A stretch of DNA of 64,000 bases from Capillibacterium thermochitinicola (GTDB taxonomy: Bacteria > Bacillota > UBA4882 > UBA10575). The notes beneath the pieces are model-generated. The model was not told the DNA's origin. It did no database searches and worked only from the letters and a program-made list of their open reading frames with translations. Both the position numbers and the translations under genes were made by a program. The DNA lies in the NCBI RefSeq assembly GCF_013664685.1, contig NZ_JAAKDE010000014.1, positions 41,104-105,103 of the forward strand, written 5' to 3'. Below, piece by piece: positions 28,601 through 36,923 of this stretch (positions are counted from its first letter, which is position 1; each line of letters opens with the position of its first letter).

Positions 28601-28985
28601 CGGCTTCCTCTTCCAAAGTCAAGGTCGCCAGGGAAATGACCATCCTGCTTGTGGTCCCTGGGCGCAAACGCCGGAAGGGTTCATGCACGGAAGGTTGCTG
28701 GGCGGTACCGGTCCGGATCCAAGTGCGGAAACCTTGGGTCGGCACCCGCTGGTAGGATTTGTTGGCCGGTTCGAATTCCATGATGGCGTGGTCTTTGTCG
28801 GCCACACCGAAACTGGCCACCCCTTGCCCGCGGTTCACATAGAAAACCCAAAGCGGAATCCCGTGCAAACCGGCAATTCCCGGTAAAAAACTGGCAAAGG
28901 TCTTTTTCTGTTGATAATTGGTGATCACAAAATCTCCGTTTGGTGCCAAATAATACTCCTTGGCTTCGTTACTGTGGATGGTCAT
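25668..28985 (-). CDS. GH161-type beta-1,3-oligoglucan phosphorylase
   Basis: A 1105-residue cytoplasmic enzyme of the GH94-related phosphorylase clan. Its length, its N-terminus (YYLAPNGDFVITNY, SFLPGIAGLHGIPLWVFYVN) and the barrel motif GNFRDVLQNRRSDNFF (413-428, the RDxxQ equivalent) fit family GH161, whose characterised members phosphorolyse beta-1,3-glucan oligosaccharides. The product is glucose 1-phosphate and a shortened chain. It would supply laminaribiose to the GH94 enzyme encoded 31 bases downstream. ATG with AAGGAGG seven bases upstream. A near-perfect LacI operator overlaps the region just before its ribosome site, so sugar-controlled expression is likely. Family recalled from sequence features; a database search would settle GH161 versus GH149 or GH94. 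Confidence 0.8.
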   Translation of the reverse strand: MTIHSNEAKEYYLAPNGDFVITNYQQKKTFASFLPGIAGLHGIPLWVFYVNRGQGVASFGVADKDHAIMEFEPANKSYQRVPTQGFRTWIRTGTAQQPSVHEPFRRLRPGTTSRMVISLATLTLEEEAADLGLKTRVQYFILPEENFGALVRKVTITNQKKTPQTVEVLDGMPVIIPYGLSNQALKDMAYTSAAWARAYGVEDKTAFYRTYAGTADEAVVEKVEAGNFFIALTPEAQGIRLLKPLVDPELIFAEDNSLDQPLGFLRRNLAAFDGEQITENRLPCAMAAVQRELGPGEELVLYSAFGFLPKYDHLAAVREKFLKEGYFEEKQKRVEQIHRYYTDYALTVCKDQRFSFYTRQTFLDNFLRGGFPLNLGAPGEEKPYYVFSRKHGDLERDYNQFYLSPTYYSHGNGNFRDVLQNRRSDNFFNSKLKAANIKTFASLFQPDGYNPLVIEGSKYYLSAQSAKEQVLGGLSPEDRAKLETVLSEPFTPGAVATFIMEQKIQLPTALPEYLGLLMTVADSWTEAKFGEGYWVDHWTYLLDLIETYLALYPEERSQLLFADHSYTFYDSYVKVQPRSKKYVLTAAGPRQTGARIVDPEKKKLIDSRKVFPYAVRTQNGHGEIYRNNLFVILFTLVLNKLSSLDPYGIGVEMEAGKPGWDDAMNGLPGLFGSSTPETMELLRLVRFLHETLAQQPQEDAGVKVPTEVFAFYQGLDSLLAAEAPARDGKGPADALKSWAAATSLREEYREKVFPGFAGSEETISFGDLQAFFRKAIAKLENAVAQARNPETGLFNTYYSHEPVDYRPTGEASPDGLRYIEVKAFAQHALPPFLEGQVRAMKVLTTQEEKRALHQKVSRSGLYDEVLGMYRLNADLSGESFTIGRARAFSPGWLENGSIWLHMEYKYLLELLRAGLYEEFYTAAQTALIPYLNPEVYGRSILENSSFLLSSLNPDRQNHGRGYIARLSGASAEFLSIWSLLAFGPRPFRLQGSELVYAPEPALRGDFFTEEAQEVEVQFCPTQSRVVSIPANAFAYRFLGSTLVVYHNPERRDTFGPDRVHIHGFRLQSAEGKTIELEGSVVSSPLAAQIRDGVFPRIDVFFGKTK

Positions 28986-29001
28986 CGTTCGTTCCTCCTT
29001 G

Positions 29002-29017
29002 TCGAAACCGTTTTCGA
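29002..29017. promoter_or_regulatory. LacI-family operator upstream of the GH161 gene
   Basis: TCGAAACCGTTTTCGA is a palindrome with one mismatch and the central CG typical of LacI/GalR operators. It lies 16-32 bases upstream of the GH161 start. The central 14 bases are identical to the site at 30160-30173. Confidence 0.75.
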
Positions 29018-29044
29018 ATTCCTGGATAAAGAAGCGGAGCCTTT

Positions 29045-30058
29045 TTATTGCCTACAACGGCAAGACTCGCGCTCGACCACCTCGACTGGAAGGATCACCG
29101 GCCGGAAATTACTCTGCGGCTCATGAATCATCTGGAGAATCAGTTCCGCCGCCGAGCGTCCCATCGCCATTTTATCCTGGCGCATTGTGGTCAGCCCCGG
29201 TCTTAAATAACGGCTGACTTCAATATCGTCAAAACCGATGATTGAGAAGTCATCCGGGACTTTGCCCCCCGCCTCCTCAATGGCGCGAATCGCGCCGATC
29301 GCCATCAAGTCACTTTGGCAGAAGATGGCGGTCGGCCGCTCTTTCTTTTGGAGGAGATGACGCATAGCCCGGTAACCACCTTCTTCGGTATACTCCCCAT
29401 TGACCAGCCATTCGGGGTCGCAGGTTAAGTTTAATTCCCGGAAGGCCAGCTGAAAGCCTTCCAGCCGGTCTTGGGTGGTCTTGGTCGAAGTCAACCCCAT
29501 GATCATCCCGATTTTTGTATGACCTAAGCGGTGCAAGTACCTGACCGCTTCCGCCGCTCCCCCGGTGTTATCCGACATCACGTAGGACGCTTTGGGACCG
29601 CGGATATCAAGATCGATAAAGACCACCGGTAAATCCGACTTGAGGAGATCTTCCAAGTTCGGGTCATCCCGGGCCACACCAATCAAAACCACGCCGTCCA
29701 CCTGACGGTTTTGGCATTTCTCGCGATAACTGAAGTTTTCGCCCCATTTCCGGTCGGCGAAATACAAGAGGTCGTAGCCATGGTCGCCCAAGGCTTTTTC
29801 CATGCCAAAAATAACTTCATGGAAGAAGGGATGCTGCAAACCACTGTTAAAATGGTCGGTAAAAAAGATCCCGACCGTATACGATTTTTGCGTCGTTAAG
29901 CTGCGGGCAACGGCGTTTGGCCGGAAATTGTATTCTTTAATGACGCGGGCAACCTTGTCCTTGGTTTTTTGGCTGACATCAGGGTAATTGTTCAAAACTT
30001 TCGAGACGGTTGCCACCGATACGCCAGCCTTTTGGGCGATGTCTTTAATCGTGATCAT
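29045..30058 (-). CDS. LacI/GalR-family transcriptional regulator of the beta-glucan locus
   Basis: A 337-residue regulator. The N-terminal helix-turn-helix (ITIKDIAQKAGVSVATVSKVLN, residues 2-23) with the hinge SLTTQKSYTVGIF is classical for LacI/GalR; the rest is the periplasmic-binding-like sugar-sensing core (IGMIMGLTSTKTTQDRLEGF, FCQSDLMAIGAIRAI). It is the first gene of a leftward set with GH161 and GH94. Identical 14-base operator cores lie about 100 bases upstream of its own start and before GH161, so it very likely represses itself and the phosphorylases until an oligoglucan or its metabolite binds. The ligand is inferred, not shown. Confidence 0.9.
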   Translation of the reverse strand: MITIKDIAQKAGVSVATVSKVLNNYPDVSQKTKDKVARVIKEYNFRPNAVARSLTTQKSYTVGIFFTDHFNSGLQHPFFHEVIFGMEKALGDHGYDLLYFADRKWGENFSYREKCQNRQVDGVVLIGVARDDPNLEDLLKSDLPVVFIDLDIRGPKASYVMSDNTGGAAEAVRYLHRLGHTKIGMIMGLTSTKTTQDRLEGFQLAFRELNLTCDPEWLVNGEYTEEGGYRAMRHLLQKKERPTAIFCQSDLMAIGAIRAIEEAGGKVPDDFSIIGFDDIEVSRYLRPGLTTMRQDKMAMGRSAAELILQMIHEPQSNFRPVILPVEVVERESCRCRQ

Positions 30059-30459
30059 CTTCTCAACCTCAAAACTACTGATTTAAATAAGGGCAAGATA
30101 ATTATAAGATATATTAGAAGACGTTTGTCTTTTGTTAGCTTCATGTATACAAAATTAGACGAAACCGTTTTCGGATAATATTCTCCTTTCTGCGGGCTTT
30201 TTCCTGCTTCCCGAGGAAAATTATTTTACAAAGCCCGGATTTCTCGAGGGGCAACATTCCGCCCCGGAAGAGAGCTTTCTTTCCTGTCGGCGAAGGAGCA
30301 TGCCTGTTCCTACCTGGATCAAAAACCAACCTTAAAATAAAAACACCACCGGGAGTACACAAGGGAAAAAGGTAAGCGTGACGAAGATGTATATACGAAG
30401 GAACCAACAATTTTCGTCGGGATCCTGCTTTCCGACTTGTTAAGGAGAAGGTGAAGCCA
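30059..30459. promoter_or_regulatory. Divergent gap between lacI and the ferredoxin-type aldo/keto reductase
   Basis: A 400-base intergenic region. It holds the upstream LacI operator and a minus-strand TATAAT-like box near 30100. It also holds inverted repeats: GGGCTTT with AAAGCCC (about 30194-30236) and GGGGC with GCCCC around 30255-30272. I see no gene in it. Confidence 0.3.
30159..30174. promoter_or_regulatory. LacI-family operator upstream of lacI
   Basis: ACGAAACCGTTTTCGG shares the 14-base core CGAAACCGTTTTCG with the site before GH161. It lies about 100 bases before the lacI start, consistent with autoregulation; it could also act on the divergent reductase gene. Confidence 0.7.
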
Positions 30460-31407
30460 ATGAAAACAAACGTACTCGGCAAGACCGGCTTGGAAGTGAC
30501 GGAACTATGTTTTGGGGCGCTCCCCTTCGGGCCATTGCAAAAGAACCTACCGCGTGAAGAGGCAACGGCGGTTCTCGTCGCCGCTTTGGAGGCCGGGGTC
30601 AACTTTATCGATACGGCGCAAGTCTACAAGACCTACGCGCCGATCCGCGAGGCCCTTAAACAGACGAAAAAACGCCCCGTGATTGCGTCGAAGTCGCCGG
30701 CCGCCACTTACGAAGATATGCAAAACGCAATCGAAGAGGCGTTAAACGAGTTAAACCTGGAAGAAATTGATATTTTCCATCTCCATGCCGCCCGGGTCGG
30801 GGAAGACGTTTTTACGAAGAGAAAAGGCGCCCTGGAGTGTCTTTATGATTACAAACATCGCGGCCTGGTTAAGGCCGTCGGGATCAGCACCCATTCGGTC
30901 AAAGTAACCGCACTGGCGGCAACCGTGGAAGGAATTGATGTGGTTTTTCCGCTGATCAATAAGACCGGCCACGGTATCCTGGACGGCAGCCGGGAAGAAA
31001 TGGAGAAGGCGATCGCCCGCTGCGTCGCCCAGGGGAAAGGCGTTTACCTGATGAAAGTCCTGGCCGGCGGCATTCTGGTCGGCGATTATACCCAAGCGGT
31101 TGAGTATGCCCGCTCCATCCCGGGCTGTGCTTCCCTCGCCATCGGCATGGTCTCCAAGACCGAAGTTGAATATAACGTGGCCTATTTTCAAGGCCGCAAA
31201 CCGGCCACCATTCCTTCCCTGGCGGCCATGGAGAAACATTTTATCGTGGTGGAAAGTTTATGTGCCGGCTGCTTGGAGTGTGTGGCCACCTGCCCAAACC
31301 ATGCCATTTCCGAACGGTCCGGGAAAGCCTTTATTCAGCAAGAAGCCTGCCTGACCTGTGGTTACTGTGTGGGCGCATGCCCGCAGTTTGCCATCCGCTT
31401 AGTTTGA
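30460..31407 (+). CDS. Aldo/keto reductase fused to a two-cluster ferredoxin domain
   Basis: A 315-residue protein. Residues about 1-250 form an aldo/keto-reductase barrel with family landmarks (NVLGKTGLEVTELCFGALP, FIDTAQVYKT, IDIFHLHAA). The C-terminal 60 residues carry two 4Fe-4S motifs (CAGCLECVATCP and CLTCGYCVGACP). This architecture is common in anaerobes and suggests a reductase that exchanges electrons with ferredoxin; the substrate is unknown. ATG 30460 is favoured because AAGGAG is only three bases from the alternative GTG 30451. It stands alone, divergent from lacI, and could be influenced by the operator between them. Confidence 0.85.
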   Translation: MKTNVLGKTGLEVTELCFGALPFGPLQKNLPREEATAVLVAALEAGVNFIDTAQVYKTYAPIREALKQTKKRPVIASKSPAATYEDMQNAIEEALNELNLEEIDIFHLHAARVGEDVFTKRKGALECLYDYKHRGLVKAVGISTHSVKVTALAATVEGIDVVFPLINKTGHGILDGSREEMEKAIARCVAQGKGVYLMKVLAGGILVGDYTQAVEYARSIPGCASLAIGMVSKTEVEYNVAYFQGRKPATIPSLAAMEKHFIVVESLCAGCLECVATCPNHAISERSGKAFIQQEACLTCGYCVGACPQFAIRLV

Positions 31408-31445
31408 AAGCGAAGGAAGCGGAATAATCTACGTAAAGACCGCCC

Positions 31446-31925
31446 TTACAATAAAGACCGGATGAACACCCAAATAAAGGCCGCCCCGGTGATCATCTTG
31501 AGGCCCGTGCCGAAAAGAAACCCAACAAAGGTAGCCAAAGCGGCATTAAAAGCTTTTCGCGGATTGCTGAAGTCATGGAGCAATTCGCCGACATAAGCAC
31601 CGACAAAGGGGCCAAAGATCATCCCGAGGGGGCCGATGAACAGGCCGACAATCACTCCGACCATGGCCCCCCGCGCGCCGGCCTTTGTCCCCCCAGCCCG
31701 TTTGGTAAACCAGGCCGGTGCCAAACTGTCCAAGAGGGTGACAAGAAGAGTTGCAATTAGACAAATTACCAAGGTCGTTGTGGTGATCGCGCTCCGGGAA
31801 GAGAAACGGGCGATGAGTAACCCGGCCCAGGCAAGCGGAAGTCCCGGGAGGACGGGAAGAAAGCTCCCACAGAAGCCAAGGAGCAGCGCCCCTCCGGCCA
31901 AGACCAGAAGAAGATCCTCCTTCAT
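31446..31925 (-). CDS. DUF456-family small membrane protein
   Basis: A 159-residue protein of about four to five hydrophobic segments. The LPVLPGLPLAWAGLLI segment and the glycine-rich GVIVGLFIGPLGMIFGPFVGAYVGEL loop identify DUF456 (PF04306). ATG 31925 has GAAGGGTG upstream; the frame opens ten codons earlier without a ribosome site. It converges with the reductase gene 38 bases away. No function is known for the family. Confidence 0.8.
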   Translation of the reverse strand: MKEDLLLVLAGGALLLGFCGSFLPVLPGLPLAWAGLLIARFSSRSAITTTTLVICLIATLLVTLLDSLAPAWFTKRAGGTKAGARGAMVGVIVGLFIGPLGMIFGPFVGAYVGELLHDFSNPRKAFNAALATFVGFLFGTGLKMITGAAFIWVFIRSLL

Positions 31926-32050
31926 CGTTGATAACACCCTTCTTCCAAAAATCATCTATATTATATTGACCTTTATATTTAAAAGAAAAACGCAAACGTA
32001 AACAGGGATCCCTTTCTGTTTCGAACAGCATTTCTAATTTCCAGTATTTT

Positions 32051-33589
32051 CTAGTCCAGTTTTTCCCCCACCGGAGCATCAAGATTGGAACTTCCACCGG
32101 ATGCTTCCCCCGAACCGGCCAGGGGTGGCCGGGCGGCGGGAAAGTTTATCGTAATCCGGGTTCCAATCCCCAACCGGCTTAGCACCTCATAATAGCCCCC
32201 ATGATGGTCGATGATCCATTTGGCGATGGCCAGCCCCAGACCGGAGCCGCCGGTTTTCCGGGCCCGCGACTGGTCGGAGCGGTAAAAACGGTCAAAAATA
32301 CGGGGCACATCGGCCGGGGGGATCCCGATCCCGTCATCTTGCACCTGGATTTTGACGGTATCCTGCGCGGTTCCCACTTTAAGCCGGATCGTTCCCCCCT
32401 CCGGGGTATACTTGATGCTGTTGTCCACCAGAATGCGGAGGGCTTGTTTGATTAAATGCTGATCCGCCTCAAGGTAGGCCGGACCGTCCAGCACGGTTTG
32501 GAAGGTGTGCGCCGGATCGATCAGGCGAGTTTCACGTACAATCTCCGCCACGATCTCTCTGGCATCAAAAACCACTTTCTCCAGGGGGATTGTTTCGTTG
32601 TCACCGCGGGCGAGAAAGAGTAACTGTTCCACCAGGACTTTCATGTTCTCCGTCTCGCTTTTGATGGCGTCAATCGCCTCTTGCATTGTGCGCTCATCAT
32701 GTTTACCCCAGCGGTCGAGGAGATCGGCATAACCCTGCAGGACGGAAAGGGGTGTCCGCAGTTCATGGGAGGCGTCGGCCACAAAACGGACTTGTGACTG
32801 ATAAGCCTGGTTAATGCGCTGTAACATATCGTTGATGGCATAAGCCAGATCTTTCAGTTCTTTCTGGGAAGTATCGATGGAAAGGCCTTGGCTGAGCGCA
32901 CTGGCATTGATGGTGCTGATCGCCCCCGCCAGGCGTTTAATCCCGGCCCCGGTGGGTCCGGCCCCGCTCATGTCCTGGTGTATGCTTTTCGCGGTCTCCG
33001 CCATCTCAGTAAGGGGTTTCAAAGTTTGACGAATCACCTGATTGTTGGTGCCAATCCGGCCAATAAAATAAAGAAACTGACTGCCCGCCAGAATCAGCAG
33101 GATAAAGCAGATTTGCCGGAGATCCGGTTCCAAGGCATAGACGATGTGAATGGTCGTATCTTGAGCGACCAACGTCATGTGATAAGTTGCCGCCTGCACC
33201 CGGTCAAAAAACGACCCTTCCGCTTCAGCGCCGGGCATCGACAGCCAGCGCCTGGCCTCCGGGTCGTTCAAGGGAAGCCGGTTTTGGATAAAACCCGGTA
33301 AACGCAGGCCGTTTTCCCGGCTTTCCCCCATGCTGATCTCATAACCGGCGGCCGCAAGCGCCGGTTCGGCCACAAGCGCGAGCTTATCGTCGTAAGCAGC
33401 AATAAACTTCCGGGCTCCAGCTTCGGCTTGCCAGAGGGCCGTACCAAACAGGAGGATGCTCAGCAAAAGATTCATGGAGATAAAAACCGAAAGGAGCATC
33501 CCCAGCATCCGCAAGTTTAGCTTCAAGGCCAGCGAAAACCGGATTTTACTAAAACTGCCGCCGGCAGGCGGTTTTTCTTTCTTATTCAT
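32051..33589 (-). CDS. Membrane sensor histidine kinase
   Basis: A 512-residue kinase. Two membrane helices (about 27-52 and 158-177) flank an exported sensor domain of about 100 residues without recognisable fold. A HAMP-like linker follows, then HisKA with the phospho-accepting His275 (DASHELRTPL) and HATPase with Asn390 (VDNSIKYTPEGG), DDGIGIPP (418-425) and GSGLGL (448-453). All catalytic boxes are intact. The start overlaps the end of the response regulator gene by eight bases, so they form a coupled pair. The signal sensed is unknown; the DUF4342 gene in the same operon suggests envelope-related control (inference). Confidence 0.92.
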   Translation of the reverse strand: MNKKEKPPAGGSFSKIRFSLALKLNLRMLGMLLSVFISMNLLLSILLFGTALWQAEAGARKFIAAYDDKLALVAEPALAAAGYEISMGESRENGLRLPGFIQNRLPLNDPEARRWLSMPGAEAEGSFFDRVQAATYHMTLVAQDTTIHIVYALEPDLRQICFILLILAGSQFLYFIGRIGTNNQVIRQTLKPLTEMAETAKSIHQDMSGAGPTGAGIKRLAGAISTINASALSQGLSIDTSQKELKDLAYAINDMLQRINQAYQSQVRFVADASHELRTPLSVLQGYADLLDRWGKHDERTMQEAIDAIKSETENMKVLVEQLLFLARGDNETIPLEKVVFDAREIVAEIVRETRLIDPAHTFQTVLDGPAYLEADQHLIKQALRILVDNSIKYTPEGGTIRLKVGTAQDTVKIQVQDDGIGIPPADVPRIFDRFYRSDQSRARKTGGSGLGLAIAKWIIDHHGGYYEVLSRLGIGTRITINFPAARPPLAGSGEASGGSSNLDAPVGEKLD

Positions 33590-34260
33590 CTTTGATTATA
33601 TACCCGACCCCCCGTATGGTATGAATCAGCTTCCAGCCGAAGGGCTCCTCGATTTTGGCGCGTAAGTAACGGATATAAACATCGACCACGTTTGTTTCCC
33701 CCGCAAAATCATAGCCCCAGATCCGTTCCAGCAAAACTTCCCGTTGCATCACCATATTCTTGTTTTCCAGGAGGAACTGTAACAAGTCAAACTCTCTTTT
33801 GGTCAGTTCCACTTGCCGGGTGCCAACCCAGCATTCCCGGCGGACCGGATCCAACCGGAGTTCACCAACAGTCAAGCTCCCCGGAGGCGAAGCCGAACCG
33901 CGGTTTTTCCGTAAGGCCGCCCGGATCCGCGCCAGCAATTCCTCAATGGCAAAGGGTTTTGTGATATAATCATCAGCCCCCCCCGTCCAAGCCGGTGACT
34001 TTGTCCACGACCGTATCGCGGGCAGTCAATAAGATCACGGGTACATTAGAAAACTGGCGAATCCGGCGCAGGACTTCTATCCCGTTGAGTCCGGGAAGCA
34101 TAATATCGAGGAGAATCAGGTCGAAGGGCTTGGCCTGGGCCAACGCCAGGCCCGCCCTCCCGTCAAAAGCCTTCTCCACTTGATAACCCTCAAACTGCAG
34201 TTCAAGTTCGACAAAACGGGCTATTTTCTCTTCGTCTTCAATGATCAGAATGCGCTCCAT
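33582..34260 (-). pseudogene. OmpR/PhoB-family response regulator, frameshifted at an 8-C run
   Basis: The first part encodes a receiver domain from ATG 34260 (acidic pocket Glu8-Asp9-Glu10, phospho-acceptor Asp52 in LLDIMLPG, and Thr-Ala of LLTARD). The second part, in another frame, gives the end of the receiver (DDYITKPF) and a winged-helix output domain (ELTKREFDLLQFLL, VVDVYIRYLRAKIEEP). The break is at the C run 33977-33984. Removing one base restores GLDGGADDYITKPF, exactly the family consensus. So this is either a homopolymer sequencing error or a slippage site; a working regulator is more likely than a dead one because the cognate kinase is intact. It overlaps its neighbours on both sides in one operon. 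Confidence 0.85.
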
Positions 34261-34846
34261 TGGTTTCACCTTTATCCTTGTCTCCATCCCTCGTCATGTG
34301 CTCGACCGCGTTGACCACTGTGTCAACGGCCCGCGCCGTCGCCTGGGATACCTTTTCCATCGCCTGATTAACCGCCGGTTTGTCCAAATCGGGACCGCTG
34401 AACCGGTACCGGCAGCCAAAGAACAGGCCAAGGATGAGAAGGGGAATAACAATCCAGAAGGCAAAGAGGAGCAGCACGACTAGAACGGTCACGGGCAGCG
34501 TGATGATGCGGCTGTCATCCTGCAGTACCTCGAAACTGTTGATGTTTCCTTTATGAATTATCCCTCCGCACCAGCGCAGAAAGGCGGTTACAATTTCCCG
34601 GAAAGACTGGCCTTTGTGATGGGAATTATGACGAGACTGGAATTTGGCGCTGTCCTCTTCGCTCCGGCCTTCGCTTTGGGAACTGTAGTACCCGGCGGCT
34701 TCCGGCCGGTGGATTTTGTTTTCTTTTTCCAGTTTAATCACCGCTTCCAGCAGATCCCCGTTTGTTTCTTCCAATGCTTTTTTGGCTTCCTCAAAGGTGA
34801 TATTGGCGTAATCCCGCAGTTTTTGGACTTGTTCAAAATCAACCAT
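34238..34846 (-). CDS. DUF4342 / UBA-like domain membrane protein in a two-component operon
   Basis: A 202-residue protein. The N-terminal 45 residues form a UBA/TS-N-like helical domain (ITFEEAKKALEETNGDLLEAVIKLEKE). A charged linker follows, then a conserved stretch (IVTAFLRWCGGIIHKGN) and a hydrophobic pair around 120-150. The layout matches DUF4342. ATG 34846 is preceded by AAAGGGGG; the frame opens twelve codons earlier. Its end overlaps the response regulator start by 23 bases, so it is the first gene of the regulator-kinase operon. Its role is unknown. Confidence 0.75.
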   Translation of the reverse strand: MVDFEQVQKLRDYANITFEEAKKALEETNGDLLEAVIKLEKENKIHRPEAAGYYSSQSEGRSEEDSAKFQSRHNSHHKGQSFREIVTAFLRWCGGIIHKGNINSFEVLQDDSRIITLPVTVLVVLLLFAFWIVIPLLILGLFFGCRYRFSGPDLDKPAVNQAMEKVSQATARAVDTVVNAVEHMTRDGDKDKGETNGAHSDH

Positions 34847-34954
34847 CCACGATACCCCCTTTAATTTTTCTGAACTAATCATAACATCCGACCCTTTGAG
34901 GACTCTTGGAACAAGATTAAAATTTCATTAGAAACGGCAATTATCACTTTAAAG

Positions 34955-36688
34955 TCAGGCAAACTGCAACCGGTAAAGCTGGGCGTAGAGTCCGTTCCGC
35001 GCGATCAGCTCTTCATGGGTTCCCTCTTCCACAATCCCGTCCTCGGCCAGGACCAGAATACGCCGGGCGTTTCTGATCGTGGACAGCCGGTGGGCGATCA
35101 CAAAAGTGGTCCGGTCTTTGGCCAAGGCTTCCATGGACTCCTGGATCACTTTTTCGCTCTCGTTATCCAAGGCGGAGGTGGCTTCATCAAAGATGAGAAT
35201 CGGCGGGTCCTTCAAAAAGACCCGGGCAATGCTGAGCCGCTGTTTCTGCCCGCCGGAAAGCTTAACACCCCGCTGGCCGATGTTGGTCTCATACCCCTCG
35301 GGCAAGGCCATGATAAAATCATGAGCGTTGGCCTTTTTCGCCGCCGTAATCACCTCTTCCACCGTCGCCTCCGGTTTCCCGTACCGGATATTCTCCAGGA
35401 CCGTTCCAGCAAAGAGATAAACATCCTGTTGGACAATGCCGATCTTCCGCCGGAGGGATTTCAGTTTAATCTCCCTGATATCAATCCCGTCCAGGGTAAT
35501 CCGGCCCTCCGTCACCTCGTAAAACCGGGGAATCAGACTGCACAAAGTGGTCTTGCCCACCCCCGACGGCCCCACCAAAGCCACGTATTCCCCCGCCGCC
35601 ACTTTCAAATTGACGTGAGAAAGGACATTGGTCGTCGTCCCCGGGTAACGGAAGGACACATTCTCAAAGGCAATCTCCCCCTTCACCTCGGTAAGCTCGA
35701 CCGCCTCTCGGCTGTCCACAATATCGGGGGCAATCTGGAGGATCTCGTAAAAACGGTCAAACCCGGAAAAGCCGTTTTGAAACTGTTCGCCGAAATTGAC
35801 CAGTTTTTTGATGGGATCCAAAAAGGCGTTGATGTACAGCAAAAAGGTGACCAGATCCAGCGTACTTACCTTGCCGATCTGGATTAGGATGGCGGCCGCA
35901 ATCACCACCGCCACATAAATCATGGAACTAAAAGCGTTGATCCCACTGTGGTAGCGTGCCATGTAATAATAACTGTCCTTCTTGCTCTCCAAGTAGAGAT
36001 GGTTGTTGCGGTGAAACTTCTCCAGCTCCAGGTGTTCGTTGGCGAAGGACTTAACGACCCTGACCCCCGAGATGCTATCCTCAATCCCGGCGTTAATCGC
36101 CGCCACCCGCGCCCGGTTTTTCTGGAACGCCTGGCGCATTTTCCGGTTGTAATGGTAGGCAAAGAGAAACATCGGCGGGATGAAACTAAAGACAATTAAA
36201 GTAAGGGGTGGATTGATCGTTATTAGAATGATAAAGGAACCGACCAGTTTGACGGCGGAGATCAAAAGATCCTCCGGACCGTGGTGGTACAGTTCGGTGA
36301 TCTCAAAGAGATCGTTGGTGATCCGGGACATAATCTGGCCGGTCTTCTGGTTGTCGTAATAACTAAAGGACAACTTCTGCAAATGGGCAAAAAGTTCATT
36401 CCGCAGATCCGCTTCCATCCGGGCGCCCATCACATGCCCGTAATAAGTGATAAAAAAGTTACAGTAGTACTCGGCGACGGTCATCGCCACCAGCACCAGG
36501 GTGATTAGCAAAAAAGAAGCGGTCGCCACCGGTCCGTCCGGCTGGAACAGCTCGGCCGCAATATAGCGGACAAGCAAAGGAAAAGCCAGACTAAGCCCGG
36601 ACGCCGTGAAGGCGCAAGCCATGTCCAGGGCAAAAATCCGCAGGTATGGCCGGTAATAGGAGAAGAATTTTTTCATCTTTGGGCTCAT
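34955..36688 (-). CDS. ABC exporter half-transporter (fused permease-ATPase)
   Basis: A 577-residue exporter subunit with six membrane helices in the first 310 residues and a C-terminal ATPase. Walker A (GPSGVGKTT), LSGGQKQR signature, Walker B with catalytic Glu (ILIFDEATSALD) and the switch His (IAHRLST) are all present. It resembles MsbA/LmrA/YwjA-type homodimeric exporters of lipids or drugs. ATG 36688 has GGAGGA nine bases upstream; the frame opens 14 codons earlier. Single gene, substrate unknown. An AACGGCAATT element like those at the secreted-enzyme promoters lies just past its stop, near the start of the DUF4342 operon. Confidence 0.9.
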   Translation of the reverse strand: MSPKMKKFFSYYRPYLRIFALDMACAFTASGLSLAFPLLVRYIAAELFQPDGPVATASFLLITLVLVAMTVAEYYCNFFITYYGHVMGARMEADLRNELFAHLQKLSFSYYDNQKTGQIMSRITNDLFEITELYHHGPEDLLISAVKLVGSFIILITINPPLTLIVFSFIPPMFLFAYHYNRKMRQAFQKNRARVAAINAGIEDSISGVRVVKSFANEHLELEKFHRNNHLYLESKKDSYYYMARYHSGINAFSSMIYVAVVIAAAILIQIGKVSTLDLVTFLLYINAFLDPIKKLVNFGEQFQNGFSGFDRFYEILQIAPDIVDSREAVELTEVKGEIAFENVSFRYPGTTTNVLSHVNLKVAAGEYVALVGPSGVGKTTLCSLIPRFYEVTEGRITLDGIDIREIKLKSLRRKIGIVQQDVYLFAGTVLENIRYGKPEATVEEVITAAKKANAHDFIMALPEGYETNIGQRGVKLSGGQKQRLSIARVFLKDPPILIFDEATSALDNESEKVIQESMEALAKDRTTFVIAHRLSTIRNARRILVLAEDGIVEEGTHEELIARNGLYAQLYRLQFA

Positions 36689-36923
36689 CAATGGTATCCT
36701 CCAATTTGCAACATATCCTTCAATCAACACGGTTCACCAAAGAAAACACCAGAACCCAATCCTCTTCACCATTATATCATTCCATTGTTAAAATACCACG
36801 AAATAAGGAGCAAGGTTTGGAATTTGTCGGATTAAATCCCCGGAAAAAACTAGGCGAAAGATGCTTTCTGTGCTATGATCCTAAAGGCAACGGTCGAAAA
36901 GAATCTTTAGGAGTGATTGATGA

